Shown here one piece after another: positions 7,326-15,041 of a DNA stretch of 64,000 nucleotides (position 1 is the first letter of the stretch; each line of letters starts with the position of its first letter). Source of the stretch: Kitasatospora papulosa (GTDB lineage Bacteria; Actinomycetota; Actinomycetes; Streptomycetales; Streptomycetaceae). The position numbers were made by a program, and so were the translations under genes. The notes under the pieces were generated by a model that made no database searches, was not told where the DNA came from, and saw only the letters and a program-made list of their open reading frames with translations. The stretch is from assembly GCF_000717245.1 (NCBI RefSeq), contig NZ_JNYQ01000006.1:62001-126000 (forward strand), written 5' to 3'.

Positions 7326-8345
7326 GTGGGGCGTGTGGCAGGGATCAAGGACGTGGCCCGGCAGGCCGGAGTCTCGGTGGGCACGGTCTCCAATGTGATC
7401 AACCGCCCCGAGGCGGTGCTTCCCGACACCCGGGCCCGTGTGCTCGCGGCGATCGAGGACCTGGGATACGTGCGCAGCGAGTCCGCCCGGCAGCTCAGGG
7501 CGGGACGCAGCCGCATCATGGCGCTGCTCGTGCTGGACATGGGCAATCCGTTCTTCGTCGACATCGCCCGCGGCGCCGAGCGTGCGGCCCGCGACGCCGG
7601 TCTCGGCGTGATGGTCTGCAACAGCGGCCAGAGCCCGGAGGAGGAGGCCGACTACCTCGGGCTGTTCGCCGAGCAGCGGGTCTGCGGGGTGCTGATCACC
7701 CCGGCCGACGCCGGCGGTGGCAACCTCGAGGCCTTCGCGCGCCACCGGATCCCGTACGTGCTGGTCGACCGTGTGGCGGCGTCCACCGACAGCTGTGCCG
7801 TCTCCGTGGACGACGTGCGGGGCGGGACGCTCGCCGTCGGGCACCTCGTCCAGGCGGGCCACCGTTCCGTCGCCTATGTGAGCGGGCCCGGCGACCTCCA
7901 CCAGATCCGGGACCGCCGTGAAGGCGCCCTCGCGGCCCTCGCCGAGGCGGGCCTCGGCCCCGAGGCACTCGTGGAGATCCCCTCCGACCGTCTGGACGTG
8001 GCGGCGGGCCGCGACGCGGGGGCCAGGCTGCTCGGCCTCGTCCCCCGGCCGACCGCGGTGTTCTGCGCCAACGACCTGCTGGCGCTCGGTGTGCTGCAGT
8101 CGCTGTACGCGGCCGGTGTGCGGGTGCCGCAGGACGTCGCCATCGTCGGCTACGACGACATCGAGTTCGCCGCGGCCGCGGCCGTGCCCCTCACCTCGGT
8201 CCGGCAGCCCGCCGTGGTGATGGGCAGGATGGCGGCGGAGCTCCTCCTGGAGGAGGCGGACGACGAGAACGGCGGCCACCGGCACCGGAGTGTGGTCCTC
8301 CAGCCGGAACTCGTCGTACGCGCCTCCAGCGCCGCCCCGCGCTGA
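7326..8345 (+). CDS. LacI-family transcriptional regulator, probably of rhamnogalacturonan uptake
   Basis: This 339-residue protein opens with a LacI helix-turn-helix (IKDVARQAGVSVGTVSNVINRPE) and hinge (RQLRAGRSR), then a periplasmic-binding-protein-like sugar domain ending in PTAVFCANDLLALGV and VGYDDIEFAAAAAVPLTSVRQP. It should bind DNA as a dimer and release it on binding a sugar. Two operator palindromes lie in its own leader, and a matching site lies before the sugar ABC operon at 11.2 kb, which is the best candidate target. The start is GTG 7326 or GTG 7335; neither has a strong ribosome binding site. Upstream codons of the open frame lie over the operator region and are not protein. 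Confidence 0.85.
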   Translation: MGRVAGIKDVARQAGVSVGTVSNVINRPEAVLPDTRARVLAAIEDLGYVRSESARQLRAGRSRIMALLVLDMGNPFFVDIARGAERAARDAGLGVMVCNSGQSPEEEADYLGLFAEQRVCGVLITPADAGGGNLEAFARHRIPYVLVDRVAASTDSCAVSVDDVRGGTLAVGHLVQAGHRSVAYVSGPGDLHQIRDRREGALAALAEAGLGPEALVEIPSDRLDVAAGRDAGARLLGLVPRPTAVFCANDLLALGVLQSLYAAGVRVPQDVAIVGYDDIEFAAAAAVPLTSVRQPAVVMGRMAAELLLEEADDENGGHRHRSVVLQPELVVRASSAAPR

Positions 8346-8567
8346 CGTCGCGGGCCTGACGCGCGGGCCCGACGCGTGAGCCCCGTGCGCGTGTCTGACC
8401 GAGCGGTGCGACAGGCCCAAGCGGCCGGTGAGGGGTGTGCGGGGCGAACGTGTGCGGGGACTTCGGACGGGGGAGCGAATCCGTACAACCCGGAGCGGGT
8501 GAACTACCCCTGCGAAGGGGTCTGTTGATCGCCAACAGGGGCGACTCTGCGTCATGATCGCTACGAG

Positions 8568-8723
8568 ATGGTGGACACCTCCCGGGGCGACGCCCCCGCA
8601 TCCCCTGCCGAAGAGCCCCGTGGCTGCCTCTTCGCGCTTTCCCAGCCGCCGCTGATGATCTTCCTGACGGTGGTCGGCGGCCTGTTGCTGATGGCCGCCC
8701 TGCACGATCTCTTCCTCCTGTGA
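8568..8723 (+). CDS. small membrane protein (51 aa)
   Basis: An ATG at 8568 opens a 51-codon frame: about 22 polar residues, then one hydrophobic helix (PPLMIFLTVVGGLLLMAALHDLFLL). Codon third positions are GC-rich, as in real genes. I recall similar small proteins in other Streptomyces but cannot name a family. The 222 bp before it, after the lacI gene, hold no other gene that I can support. Confidence 0.55.
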   Translation: MVDTSRGDAPASPAEEPRGCLFALSQPPLMIFLTVVGGLLLMAALHDLFLL

Positions 8724-8843
8724 GCGGCCGGCCTCCGACGAGCGGCCGGCTTCCCGCGGGTGGACGCCGGGCCCGGACGCCGGCCGCCCCGCAGGGCCGG
8801 CCCCCTCCCGGCGGCGTACCGCCGCCACGAGGCGCGAAGCCGG

Positions 8844-9401
8844 TCAGCCCGCCGCTTCCCGGCGCCTGGCACGGTAGGCGGCGACGTGGAGCCGGTTGCC
8901 GCAGGTGCGGCTGGAGCAGTAGCGGCGGGAGCGGTTGCGCGACAGGTCGACGAAGGCGTCCCGGCAGTCCGGAGCCTCGCAGTGCCGCAGCCGGTCCTGC
9001 TCTCCCGCCACGACGATGAAGGCCAGGGCCATCCCGCAGTCGGCCGCGAGGTGGTCCGCGACGGAGGCGTCCGGCGCGAAGTAGTGGATGTGCCAGTCGT
9101 AGCCGTCGTGGTTCGTGAGCTGCGGCGTGGTGCCGGCGGCGGCCACCAGAGCGTTGACCAGGTCGGCGGCGGTGCGGGCGTCGGGTGCCGCGAATATCTC
9201 GGCGAAGCGGCTCCGGACGTCCAGCACGGCCCGCAGGTCCTTGTCGCCGAGGGCTCCCACGCCGCTGATGTGGTGGCGCTCCGCGAAGGCGTACAACGCC
9301 GTGAGGTCCGCGAGTCCGTCGCCCGAACCCTCCTCGGATGCGGTGTTCACCAGATCGACCACCACGTCGAGGGCGATCCGGGTGTCGTGAGGGATCAGCA
9401 C
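8844..9401 (-). CDS. CGNR zinc-finger / ABATE-domain protein
   Basis: This 185-residue protein has an N-terminal stress-sensing ABATE-like domain (LDVVVDLVNTA...) and a C-terminal CGNR zinc finger: CEAPDCRDAF, then RRYCSSRTCGNRLHVAAYRARR. Proteins of this type (PF07336/PF11706) are putative DNA-binding regulators, and the Cys pairs plus the CGNR signature are all present. The GTG start has GGGAGCG about 6 bp upstream. It is transcribed alone; its leader contains an 8-bp inverted repeat (9421-9438). Confidence 0.85.
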   Translation of the reverse strand: MLIPHDTRIALDVVVDLVNTASEEGSGDGLADLTALYAFAERHHISGVGALGDKDLRAVLDVRSRFAEIFAAPDARTAADLVNALVAAAGTTPQLTNHDGYDWHIHYFAPDASVADHLAADCGMALAFIVVAGEQDRLRHCEAPDCRDAFVDLSRNRSRRYCSSRTCGNRLHVAAYRARRREAAG

Positions 9402-9811
9402 GTTTCGCTCCCTGGCCTCCGGCGGACGGGCGTCCGCCGATGCCGGCTGACTCTACTGGCTCGGCGGAGGCGCTCAGGGCCCGGTGCGGGCCCGGCGGGG
9501 CCGTCGAGACCTCTCCCGCACCCGCCGGCGCCTGGAGGGCCGCCTGGCGGCTCCAGGGGCCGTCGGGCGGGAGGCGTGGGGCGCAAGAGATGGGTGGTGC
9601 GGATGTGGCGACGCCGCTCGCGGCCGTCGCCGTCAGCGGTGCGGCGCCCCGTGAGGGCCGGCCGGGCAGGAGCCCATGTCCCGCCCGGCGGCACACCCGC
9701 GCCGCCGCCGCGGTGGGTTCCGCGGCGACGGCGCCGGTGTCTGCCCTATGAGGTTGTCCGCGTGACGCCGTCTCCCCGAGTCGGACGGCGTCCCGCAGCT
9801 CTCGGCCTGGC
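9402..9811. other. non-coding interval between the CGNR gene and ssgB
   Basis: I see no supportable gene in these 410 bp; the open frames here have shadow-like Arg/Pro-rich translations. Near the CGNR end a -10-like TAGAGT (minus strand, 9455-9450) and the inverted repeat GGCGGACG/CGTCCGCC (9421-9438) could control the CGNR gene. Near the other end is the ssgB terminator. Confidence 0.5.
9764..9792 (-). terminator. hairpin after ssgB
   Basis: GACGCCGTC (9764-9772) and GACGGCGTC (9784-9792) form a 9-bp stem with an 11-nt loop, 20 bp beyond the ssgB stop on the minus strand. Confidence 0.5.
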
Positions 9812-10225
9812 TCAGCTCTCGGCCAGGATGTGTGAGAGCTCCGTGTCGAGGTCGAAGTGACGATGCTCGGTGCCGGGCGGTACCGCGGCGTCGGTCCTCT
9901 TAAGGAACGACTCCAGGGCCCTTGCCGGGGCCTCCAGCAGGGCTTCTCCCTCCGGGGAGCTCAGTGCGATGCAGACGACGCCTTGGCCGTGACTTCGAGA
10001 TGGCCAGACGCGGACGTCTCCGGTGCCGGTGGGCCGGTGCAGCCCTTCGGCAAGGAGGTCACGGGCGAAAACCCATTCGACCGTCTCCTCCGCTCCGGTG
10101 TGGAAGGTGGCGTGCACGGCATAGGGATCGGCCGTGTCATACCGCAGGCCCGCGGGTACAGGCAGTGAGGACTCGCTCGACACAACGAGGCGCAGGTGCA
10201 GCTCGCAGCTGACCGTGGTGTTCAT
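9812..10225 (-). CDS. ssgB: sporulation-specific cell division protein SsgB
   Basis: This 137-residue protein (MNTTVSCELHLRLVV...) is recognisable as SsgB, the most conserved SsgA-like protein of sporulating actinomycetes. SsgB recruits FtsZ to future septum sites in aerial hyphae, together with SsgA. Length and start match the family; the 22 extra upstream codons of the open frame (MACRFRRR...) are not part of it. It is monocistronic, divergent from the PGPGW membrane protein, and flanked by its own hairpin. In S. coelicolor ssgB has been reported to depend on the stress sigma factor SigH. Confidence 0.95.
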   Translation of the reverse strand: MNTTVSCELHLRLVVSSESSLPVPAGLRYDTADPYAVHATFHTGAEETVEWVFARDLLAEGLHRPTGTGDVRVWPSRSHGQGVVCIALSSPEGEALLEAPARALESFLKRTDAAVPPGTEHRHFDLDTELSHILAES

Positions 10226-10286
10226 AAGCGCCAGGGCCTTTCGCTCAGTGTGCGCTCGGGGATTCGCACGTCGGCGAAATCGACAT

Positions 10287-10310
10287 GCCACCTACGGTGG
10301 CGTTGTAAAC
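10287..10310 (-). promoter_or_regulatory. candidate SigH-like promoter of ssgB
   Basis: On the minus strand, GTTT (10310-10307) is followed after 14 bp by GGTGGC (10292-10287), about 60 bp before the ssgB ATG. This resembles the GTTT-N14/15-GGGTAT pattern of SigB/SigH-type promoters, but the -10 match is only partial. Confidence 0.35.
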
Positions 10311-10415
10311 CCCTCTGACCTATTTGTGATGCTTCAGGTCCCTCGTCCAGCGGTGTGTAACTTTGCGTCATGCGTCCATTCCGGTGACGATCGACGTTCC
10401 GGTAGGTTGGGCTTC

Positions 10416-10871
10416 ATGAACGCGGAGAGTGACGAGCGGAAAGAGGTCGCCGCGACGGTGGCCCCGGGGTCCGCTGCGGGGGACGGGAACACGGCGGAGC
10501 GTGAGCTGGGCTCACGGGCGCCCGGGTTCATCAAGGGTTCGAGGGTTCTCCATCTGAGCTGGCAGGTCGGGATCTTCGTCGTCGGCCTCGCCGTGGTCGG
10601 GGCGGGCATCGTGATGCTGCCGCTGCCCGGCCCGGGGTGGCTGGTGATCTTCGGCGGCATGGCGATCTGGGCGACGGAGTTCGTCTGGGCGCAGCTGGTC
10701 CTGCGCTGGACCCGGCGCAAGGTCACCGAGGCGGCGCAGCGCGCCCTCGATCCCAAGGTCAGGCGCCGCAACATCATCCTCACCACGGTGGGGCTCGTGA
10801 TCATCGCGGTGCTGGTCGGGATCTACGTCTGGAAGTTCGGCATCGTGATGCCTTGGAAGATCGATCAGTGA
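10416..10871 (+). CDS. TIGR02611/PGPGW-family membrane protein
   Basis: This 151-residue protein has a polar 45-residue N-terminus, two closely spaced hydrophobic helices joined by LPLPGPGWLVIFGG (the PGPGW signature) and a third helix at the C-terminus. The family is common in actinobacteria and its function is unknown. The ATG at 10416 is preferred over upstream codons because those lie in the ssgB divergent promoter region. A tRNA-Val gene follows 54 bp downstream. Confidence 0.8.
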   Translation: MNAESDERKEVAATVAPGSAAGDGNTAERELGSRAPGFIKGSRVLHLSWQVGIFVVGLAVVGAGIVMLPLPGPGWLVIFGGMAIWATEFVWAQLVLRWTRRKVTEAAQRALDPKVRRRNIILTTVGLVIIAVLVGIYVWKFGIVMPWKIDQ

Positions 10872-10925
10872 CCCGGAGGTGGTCCGGCGGCACCCCTGAC
10901 ATGGGGTAATGTTTGCGGTGCGCCG

Positions 10926-10997
10926 GGGCGATTAGCTCAGTGGGAGAGCGCTTCGTTCACACCGAAGAGGTCACTGGTTCGAACCCAGTATCGCCCA
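10926..10997 (+). tRNA. tRNA-Val(CAC), left copy
   Basis: A 72-nt cloverleaf with acceptor stem GGGCGAT/ATCGCCC, discriminator A and anticodon loop TTCACAC (anticodon CAC). TAATGT at 10907-10912 is a likely -10. The gene is identical to the copy at 20330-20401. Confidence 0.95.
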
Positions 10998-11004
10998 CCC
11001 CGGT

Positions 11005-11045
11005 CCTAGGGCCCGGAAGCTTCTCAGAAGCTTCCGGGCCCTAGG
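11005..11045 (+). terminator. long perfect hairpin after tRNA-Val
   Basis: Arms 11005-11024 and 11026-11045 are perfectly complementary over 20 bp around one base, beginning 8 bp after the tRNA. It is a strong terminator candidate and isolates the sugar operon from the tRNA transcript. Confidence 0.75.
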
Positions 11046-11163
11046 CGTTTCCGTGCCGTGTCCCGCACCGTGATCTCCGCCGACCGTTCGGCCCGTCGTC
11101 ACGCCACCGAAATTTCGTCCTAACCGTTGACGCGCCCCCTGCCGCTCCATACTTTTGCCCGGC

Positions 11164-11185
11164 AAGCGCTTTCTAAAACGATTCA
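11164..11185. promoter_or_regulatory. LacI-type operators before the sugar ABC operon
   Basis: TAAAACGATTCA (11174-11185) matches the operator forms at 7071 and 7196 at 9-10 of 12 bases. Immediately upstream, AAGCGCTT (11164-11171) is a second palindrome of the type bound by LacI-family proteins. Both lie 23-44 bp before the binding-protein start codon, where a repressor would block transcription. Confidence 0.6.
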
Positions 11186-11207
11186 ATGCGAACGGTGGGG
11201 GCGAGCT

Positions 11208-12494
11208 ATGTCTCGTAACAACGGCATGGACAGGCGGCAGCTGCTGAAGCTGGCCGGCCTCTCGGCGGCCGGTCTCGGGCTGACCGCGGCCGGTTGCGGT
11301 TCGGGCAGCGGCGGTTCCGGTGGTCCGGTCACCATCCGTCACGCGTGGTGGGGAGCGGACGACCGAGCCAAGAAGGTCCAGCAGTGCGTCGGCCTCTTCG
11401 AGAAGAAGCACCCGAAGATCAAGGTCAAGACGGACTTCCAGCAGTACCCGGACTTCTGGAAGAAGTTCAACACGCAGGCGGCGGGCGGCAACCCCCCGGA
11501 CGTCATCCAGAACGCCGTCACCTTCCTGCGCAAGTACGAGGCGAAGAACGTCCTCCTCGACCTCGGCCCCCAGGCGGAGAAGGGCAACCTCGACCTCGGC
11601 GGCTTCCGCTCCGGGCTGGAGAAGTTCGCCGAGATCGACGGCAAGCTCCTCGGCGTGCCGGTCGGCAGCAACTCGATGGCCCTGGTCATCGACGAGAAGG
11701 TGTACGAGAAGGCAGGGATCACACCCGAGGCCGGCTGGACCTGGGACGACTGGTACGCCGCCCTCCGGAAGATCAAGGACGGCCAGAAGATCGCCGGTGA
11801 CGCCGGACCGTACGGCGTGATGTACCTGTACGACCTGATCCTGCGCCAGAACGGCAAGGCCTTCTTCACCGAGGACGGCATGGGCTTCGGCGAGGCCGAA
11901 CTGCTGCCGTACTGGACCGAGGCCCTCGAGCGGGTCGAGGCGGGACTCTACGCCGACCCCGGCAAGGTCGAGCAGATCAAGCCCGCCTCGGCGACCGCCA
12001 AGGGCCTCTCCGCCGGCGAGTTCACCTGGGACAACTTCTCCGTCCGCTACAGCGCGGAGGGCAGCAGCAGCTACGGCCTCGCGCCCATCCCGAGCACCGA
12101 CGGGAAGAAGACCGGCCAGTACCTCGGGTCGCTCATGCTGAGCGGAACCGCCCGCACCGAGCACCCCGCCGAGGTGGCCACCTTCATCAGCTTCATGACC
12201 CACGACCCCGAGGTCGCGCGGATCATGGGATACGACCGCGGCGTTCCCGCCACCACCGCGCAGTTCGAGGCCTTCCAGCCGACCGACGCCCCCAGCAAGG
12301 CCATCGCCGCGTACGAGACCTCGATCGCCGACGCGGGCGTCCTCGAGCCCATCACCCCGCACCCGGCGGGCGCGGACGTCATCGAGGCGGCCTTCCTGCG
12401 CATCGGCGCCGACCTGGCGCTGGGCAAGACCTCGCCGAAGGACTCCGTGAAGCAGTTCTTCTCCGAGGCGAAGACCGCCCTCGCCGCGAACTGA
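11208..12494 (+). CDS. sugar ABC transporter substrate-binding lipoprotein
   Basis: This 428-residue protein starts with a Tat-type signal (DRRQLLKLAGLSAAGLGL) and a lipobox ending in TAAGC, with lipid-modified Cys30. The rest is an extracellular solute-binding protein family 1 fold (CUT1 class: FFTDTFNAQAA-like KFNTQAAGGNPPDVI, GVPVGSNSMALVID). It should capture an oligosaccharide outside the membrane for the two permeases that follow. Neighbouring DUF624 and PL26-like genes suggest a rhamnogalacturonan-derived sugar. No ATPase gene is present, so it probably uses a shared MsiK-type ATPase encoded elsewhere. ATG 11208 is chosen because the signal peptide begins there. Confidence 0.9.
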   Translation: MSRNNGMDRRQLLKLAGLSAAGLGLTAAGCGSGSGGSGGPVTIRHAWWGADDRAKKVQQCVGLFEKKHPKIKVKTDFQQYPDFWKKFNTQAAGGNPPDVIQNAVTFLRKYEAKNVLLDLGPQAEKGNLDLGGFRSGLEKFAEIDGKLLGVPVGSNSMALVIDEKVYEKAGITPEAGWTWDDWYAALRKIKDGQKIAGDAGPYGVMYLYDLILRQNGKAFFTEDGMGFGEAELLPYWTEALERVEAGLYADPGKVEQIKPASATAKGLSAGEFTWDNFSVRYSAEGSSSYGLAPIPSTDGKKTGQYLGSLMLSGTARTEHPAEVATFISFMTHDPEVARIMGYDRGVPATTAQFEAFQPTDAPSKAIAAYETSIADAGVLEPITPHPAGADVIEAAFLRIGADLALGKTSPKDSVKQFFSEAKTALAAN

Positions 12495-12505
12495 GAGGGG
12501 CTGCG

Positions 12506-13498
12506 GTGACTCACATCCAGATCTCCCCGGGCGCCGTGGCCCCCTGGGACGGCCGCTCCGTCCCCGAGCGGAGCGGCCCGGGGGACGGCCCTCCTCCGAA
12601 CGGTGCGAAGGGGACCGGCCGCGGCGAGAACCTGGCCGGCTACCTGTTCATGTCGCCCTGGATCGCGGGCTTCCTGTTCCTGATCGCCGGCCCCATGGTG
12701 TTCTCGCTGTACCTGTCGTTCACCGAGTACAACCTGTTCGAGGCGCCACGCTGGATCGGCCTGCGGAACTTCACCGACATGTTCGCCGATCCGCGCTGGC
12801 GCCAGTCGGTGAAGGTCACCTCCTGGTACGTACTGATCGGCACCCCGGTCAAGCTGGCCGCCGCGCTCGCCGTCGCCATGCTGCTGGCGCAGAAGCGGTG
12901 GGGCCAGTCCTTCTACCGGGCGGCCTTCTACGCACCGTCCCTGATCGGTGCGAGCGTCTCGGCGGCCATCGTCTGGCGCGCGCTGTTCTCGGACGACGCG
13001 ATCGTCGACCGCACGCAGAAGGTGCTCGGTTTCGAGGCCGGCGGCTGGATCGGCGACCCCGAGATGATCATCTACGCACTGATCGCCCTCACCGTCTGGC
13101 AGTTCGGCGCTCCGATGGTCATCTTCCTCGCCGGCCTCAAACAGGTCCCGCAGGAACTGTACGAGGCGGCCGAGATGGACGGAGCCGGCCGCCGGCGGAA
13201 GTTCTTCCACATCACCCTTCCGATGATCTCTCCGGTCCTGTTCTTCAACGTCCTGCTGGAGACCATCCACTCGTTCCAGATCTTCGGCTCGGCCTACATC
13301 GTCAGCAACGGCAGCTGCGGACCGGCCGACGCGACGCTCGTCTACACCTGTTACCTGTACGAACAAGGCTTCGTGAACAGCCGCATGGGCTTCGCCTCGG
13401 CCATGGGATGGCTGCTGCTGGTCGCCGTGGGCCTGGTCACCGCCGTGCTGTTCCGGTCCCAGAAGCGCTGGGTGCACTACGAGGAGGGCGGCCGATGA
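12506..13498 (+). CDS. sugar ABC transporter permease (MalF-type)
   Basis: This 330-residue protein has a polar 40-residue N-terminal tail and six hydrophobic segments. The EAA loop EAAEMDGAGRRRKFFHITLP is the site that contacts the ATPase. It pairs with the next gene as the first of two CUT1 permeases. It starts with GTG 11 bp after the binding-protein stop, with GAGGGG as ribosome binding site. Confidence 0.9.
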   Translation: MTHIQISPGAVAPWDGRSVPERSGPGDGPPPNGAKGTGRGENLAGYLFMSPWIAGFLFLIAGPMVFSLYLSFTEYNLFEAPRWIGLRNFTDMFADPRWRQSVKVTSWYVLIGTPVKLAAALAVAMLLAQKRWGQSFYRAAFYAPSLIGASVSAAIVWRALFSDDAIVDRTQKVLGFEAGGWIGDPEMIIYALIALTVWQFGAPMVIFLAGLKQVPQELYEAAEMDGAGRRRKFFHITLPMISPVLFFNVLLETIHSFQIFGSAYIVSNGSCGPADATLVYTCYLYEQGFVNSRMGFASAMGWLLLVAVGLVTAVLFRSQKRWVHYEEGGR

Positions 13499-14355
13499 GT
13501 CTCCTGTACGCAGCCGTACGCCGCCGGGGACCCGGCGCGCTCGCCTGGCACCTCGGCGCGCTCGTCGTCCTCGCCGTGGTCCTCTACCCGGTGGCGTGGA
13601 CGATCGGTGCCTCGTTCAAGCCCAGCGCGGACATCATCGGCGCCCTGGACCTGTTCCCGGCCGACCCGATCGGTGACAACTACACCCGGCTCACCGAGGG
13701 CATCGCCGACATCCCGGTCTCGACGTTCTTCCTGAACTCGGCCTACATAGCGGTCGGTTCCGTCGTGGGCGTGGTGCTGTCGTGCTCGCTGACCGCCTAC
13801 GCCTTCGCGAAGGTGCGCTTCGCCGGCCGCAACATCATGTTCGCCGTCATGATCGGCACCCTCCTGCTGCCGTACCACGTACTGATCATCCCGCAGTACG
13901 TCCTGTTCCAGAAGCTGGAGCTGATCAACACCTTCACCCCGCTGCTGATCGGCAAGTACCTGGCCACCGACGCCTTCTTCGTCTTCCTGATGGTGCAGTT
14001 CATGCGCGGACTGCCCAAGGAACTCGACGAGGCCGCCCGGCTGGACGGCTGCGGGCATCTCAGGACCTACTGGTCCATCGTCATGCCGCTCTGCCGTCCC
14101 GCGCTCGTCACCAGCGCGATCTTCACGTTCATCAACGCCTGGAACGACTTCATGGGCCCCCTGCTGTACCTGAACGAGCCGGACAAGTACACCGTCTCCA
14201 TGGGGCTGAAGATGTTCATCGACCAGGACGCGGTGGCGGACTACGGCGGCATGATCGCCATGTCGCTGGTGGCCCTCCTCCCGGTGCTGGCCTTCTTCGT
14301 GGCCTTCCAGCGGTACCTGATCGACGGCATGGCCACCTCGGGCCTGAAGGGCTGA
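13495..14355 (+). CDS. sugar ABC transporter permease (MalG-type)
   Basis: This 286-residue membrane protein has six predicted helices and the EAA loop EAARLDGCGHLRTYWSIVMP. It is the second CUT1 permease and its ATG overlaps the previous stop (ATGA), so the two subunits are translationally coupled. The C-terminal YLIDGMATSGLKG is typical of MalG-type subunits. Confidence 0.9.
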   Translation: MSLLYAAVRRRGPGALAWHLGALVVLAVVLYPVAWTIGASFKPSADIIGALDLFPADPIGDNYTRLTEGIADIPVSTFFLNSAYIAVGSVVGVVLSCSLTAYAFAKVRFAGRNIMFAVMIGTLLLPYHVLIIPQYVLFQKLELINTFTPLLIGKYLATDAFFVFLMVQFMRGLPKELDEAARLDGCGHLRTYWSIVMPLCRPALVTSAIFTFINAWNDFMGPLLYLNEPDKYTVSMGLKMFIDQDAVADYGGMIAMSLVALLPVLAFFVAFQRYLIDGMATSGLKG

Positions 14356-14361
14356 CGCGCC

Positions 14362-14952
14362 GTGGCGACGAGGACCCGTACCCCGGACAGGCGTCCGCGC
14401 TTCATGGACCGCTTCGCCCTGTTCTCCGAATGCCTGCTCACCGGCGTCTGGATCGCCGTCGCCGCCCTGCCCCTGGTCACCTTCCCCGCGGCCTTCGCCG
14501 CGGGGACCCGGCACCTGCGCCGGCACCTCGACGGTGAGCAGGGCGGCCTGCGCGAGTTCGCCCGGGACCTCCGGGCGGCCGCCCGGGGCGGATGGGTCGC
14601 CGGTGCGTCCGTATGGGCGGCGGCGGCTCTGCTCGCTCTCGATCTGGCGGCCGTCCGGGCCGGACTGCCCGGCGGGCCGTTCGTGGGCGCCGTCGGCATC
14701 CTGGCCATGATCGGGTACCTCGTCGCCGTGGTCCGCGCGGCCTCGTGCTGGGAGCCCGGCGCCCTCTGGCGCACCCTCCTCGCCGAGGCCGCGCGGCACA
14801 CGGTCCGCGACCCGGCCGGCTCGCTCCTGCTCGTCTGCGGGATGGCCGTCGTCGTGCTCTCCGGTTCGCTGGTCCTGCCACTGGCCGTCCCCGTCGTCGG
14901 GGCCGTCGCCGCCGCGGCCACCGCGGTGCGGGCACGCGGGCTCTCCCGCTGA
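14362..14952 (+). CDS. DUF624/YesL-like membrane protein
   Basis: This 196-residue protein has about five hydrophobic segments and starts with a GTG 6 bp after the MalG-type stop. Length, position in a CUT1 operon and the opening FSECLLTGVWIAVAALPLVTFPAAFAAGTRHL resemble the DUF624 (YesL) family, whose B. subtilis member lies in the rhamnogalacturonan (yes) operon. Its role, perhaps transporter assembly or regulation, is not known. Family assignment is by recall of pattern and context. Confidence 0.6.
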   Translation: MATRTRTPDRRPRFMDRFALFSECLLTGVWIAVAALPLVTFPAAFAAGTRHLRRHLDGEQGGLREFARDLRAAARGGWVAGASVWAAAALLALDLAAVRAGLPGGPFVGAVGILAMIGYLVAVVRAASCWEPGALWRTLLAEAARHTVRDPAGSLLLVCGMAVVVLSGSLVLPLAVPVVGAVAAAATAVRARGLSR

Positions 14953-15041
14953 CCGCACCCCTCGCACGGACCCACCGGCTCCGGTACGTCCCGTCCCTGT
15001 CCGATTCCTGTCCCGAATCCCGCACGGAGAGAGGCACAACC

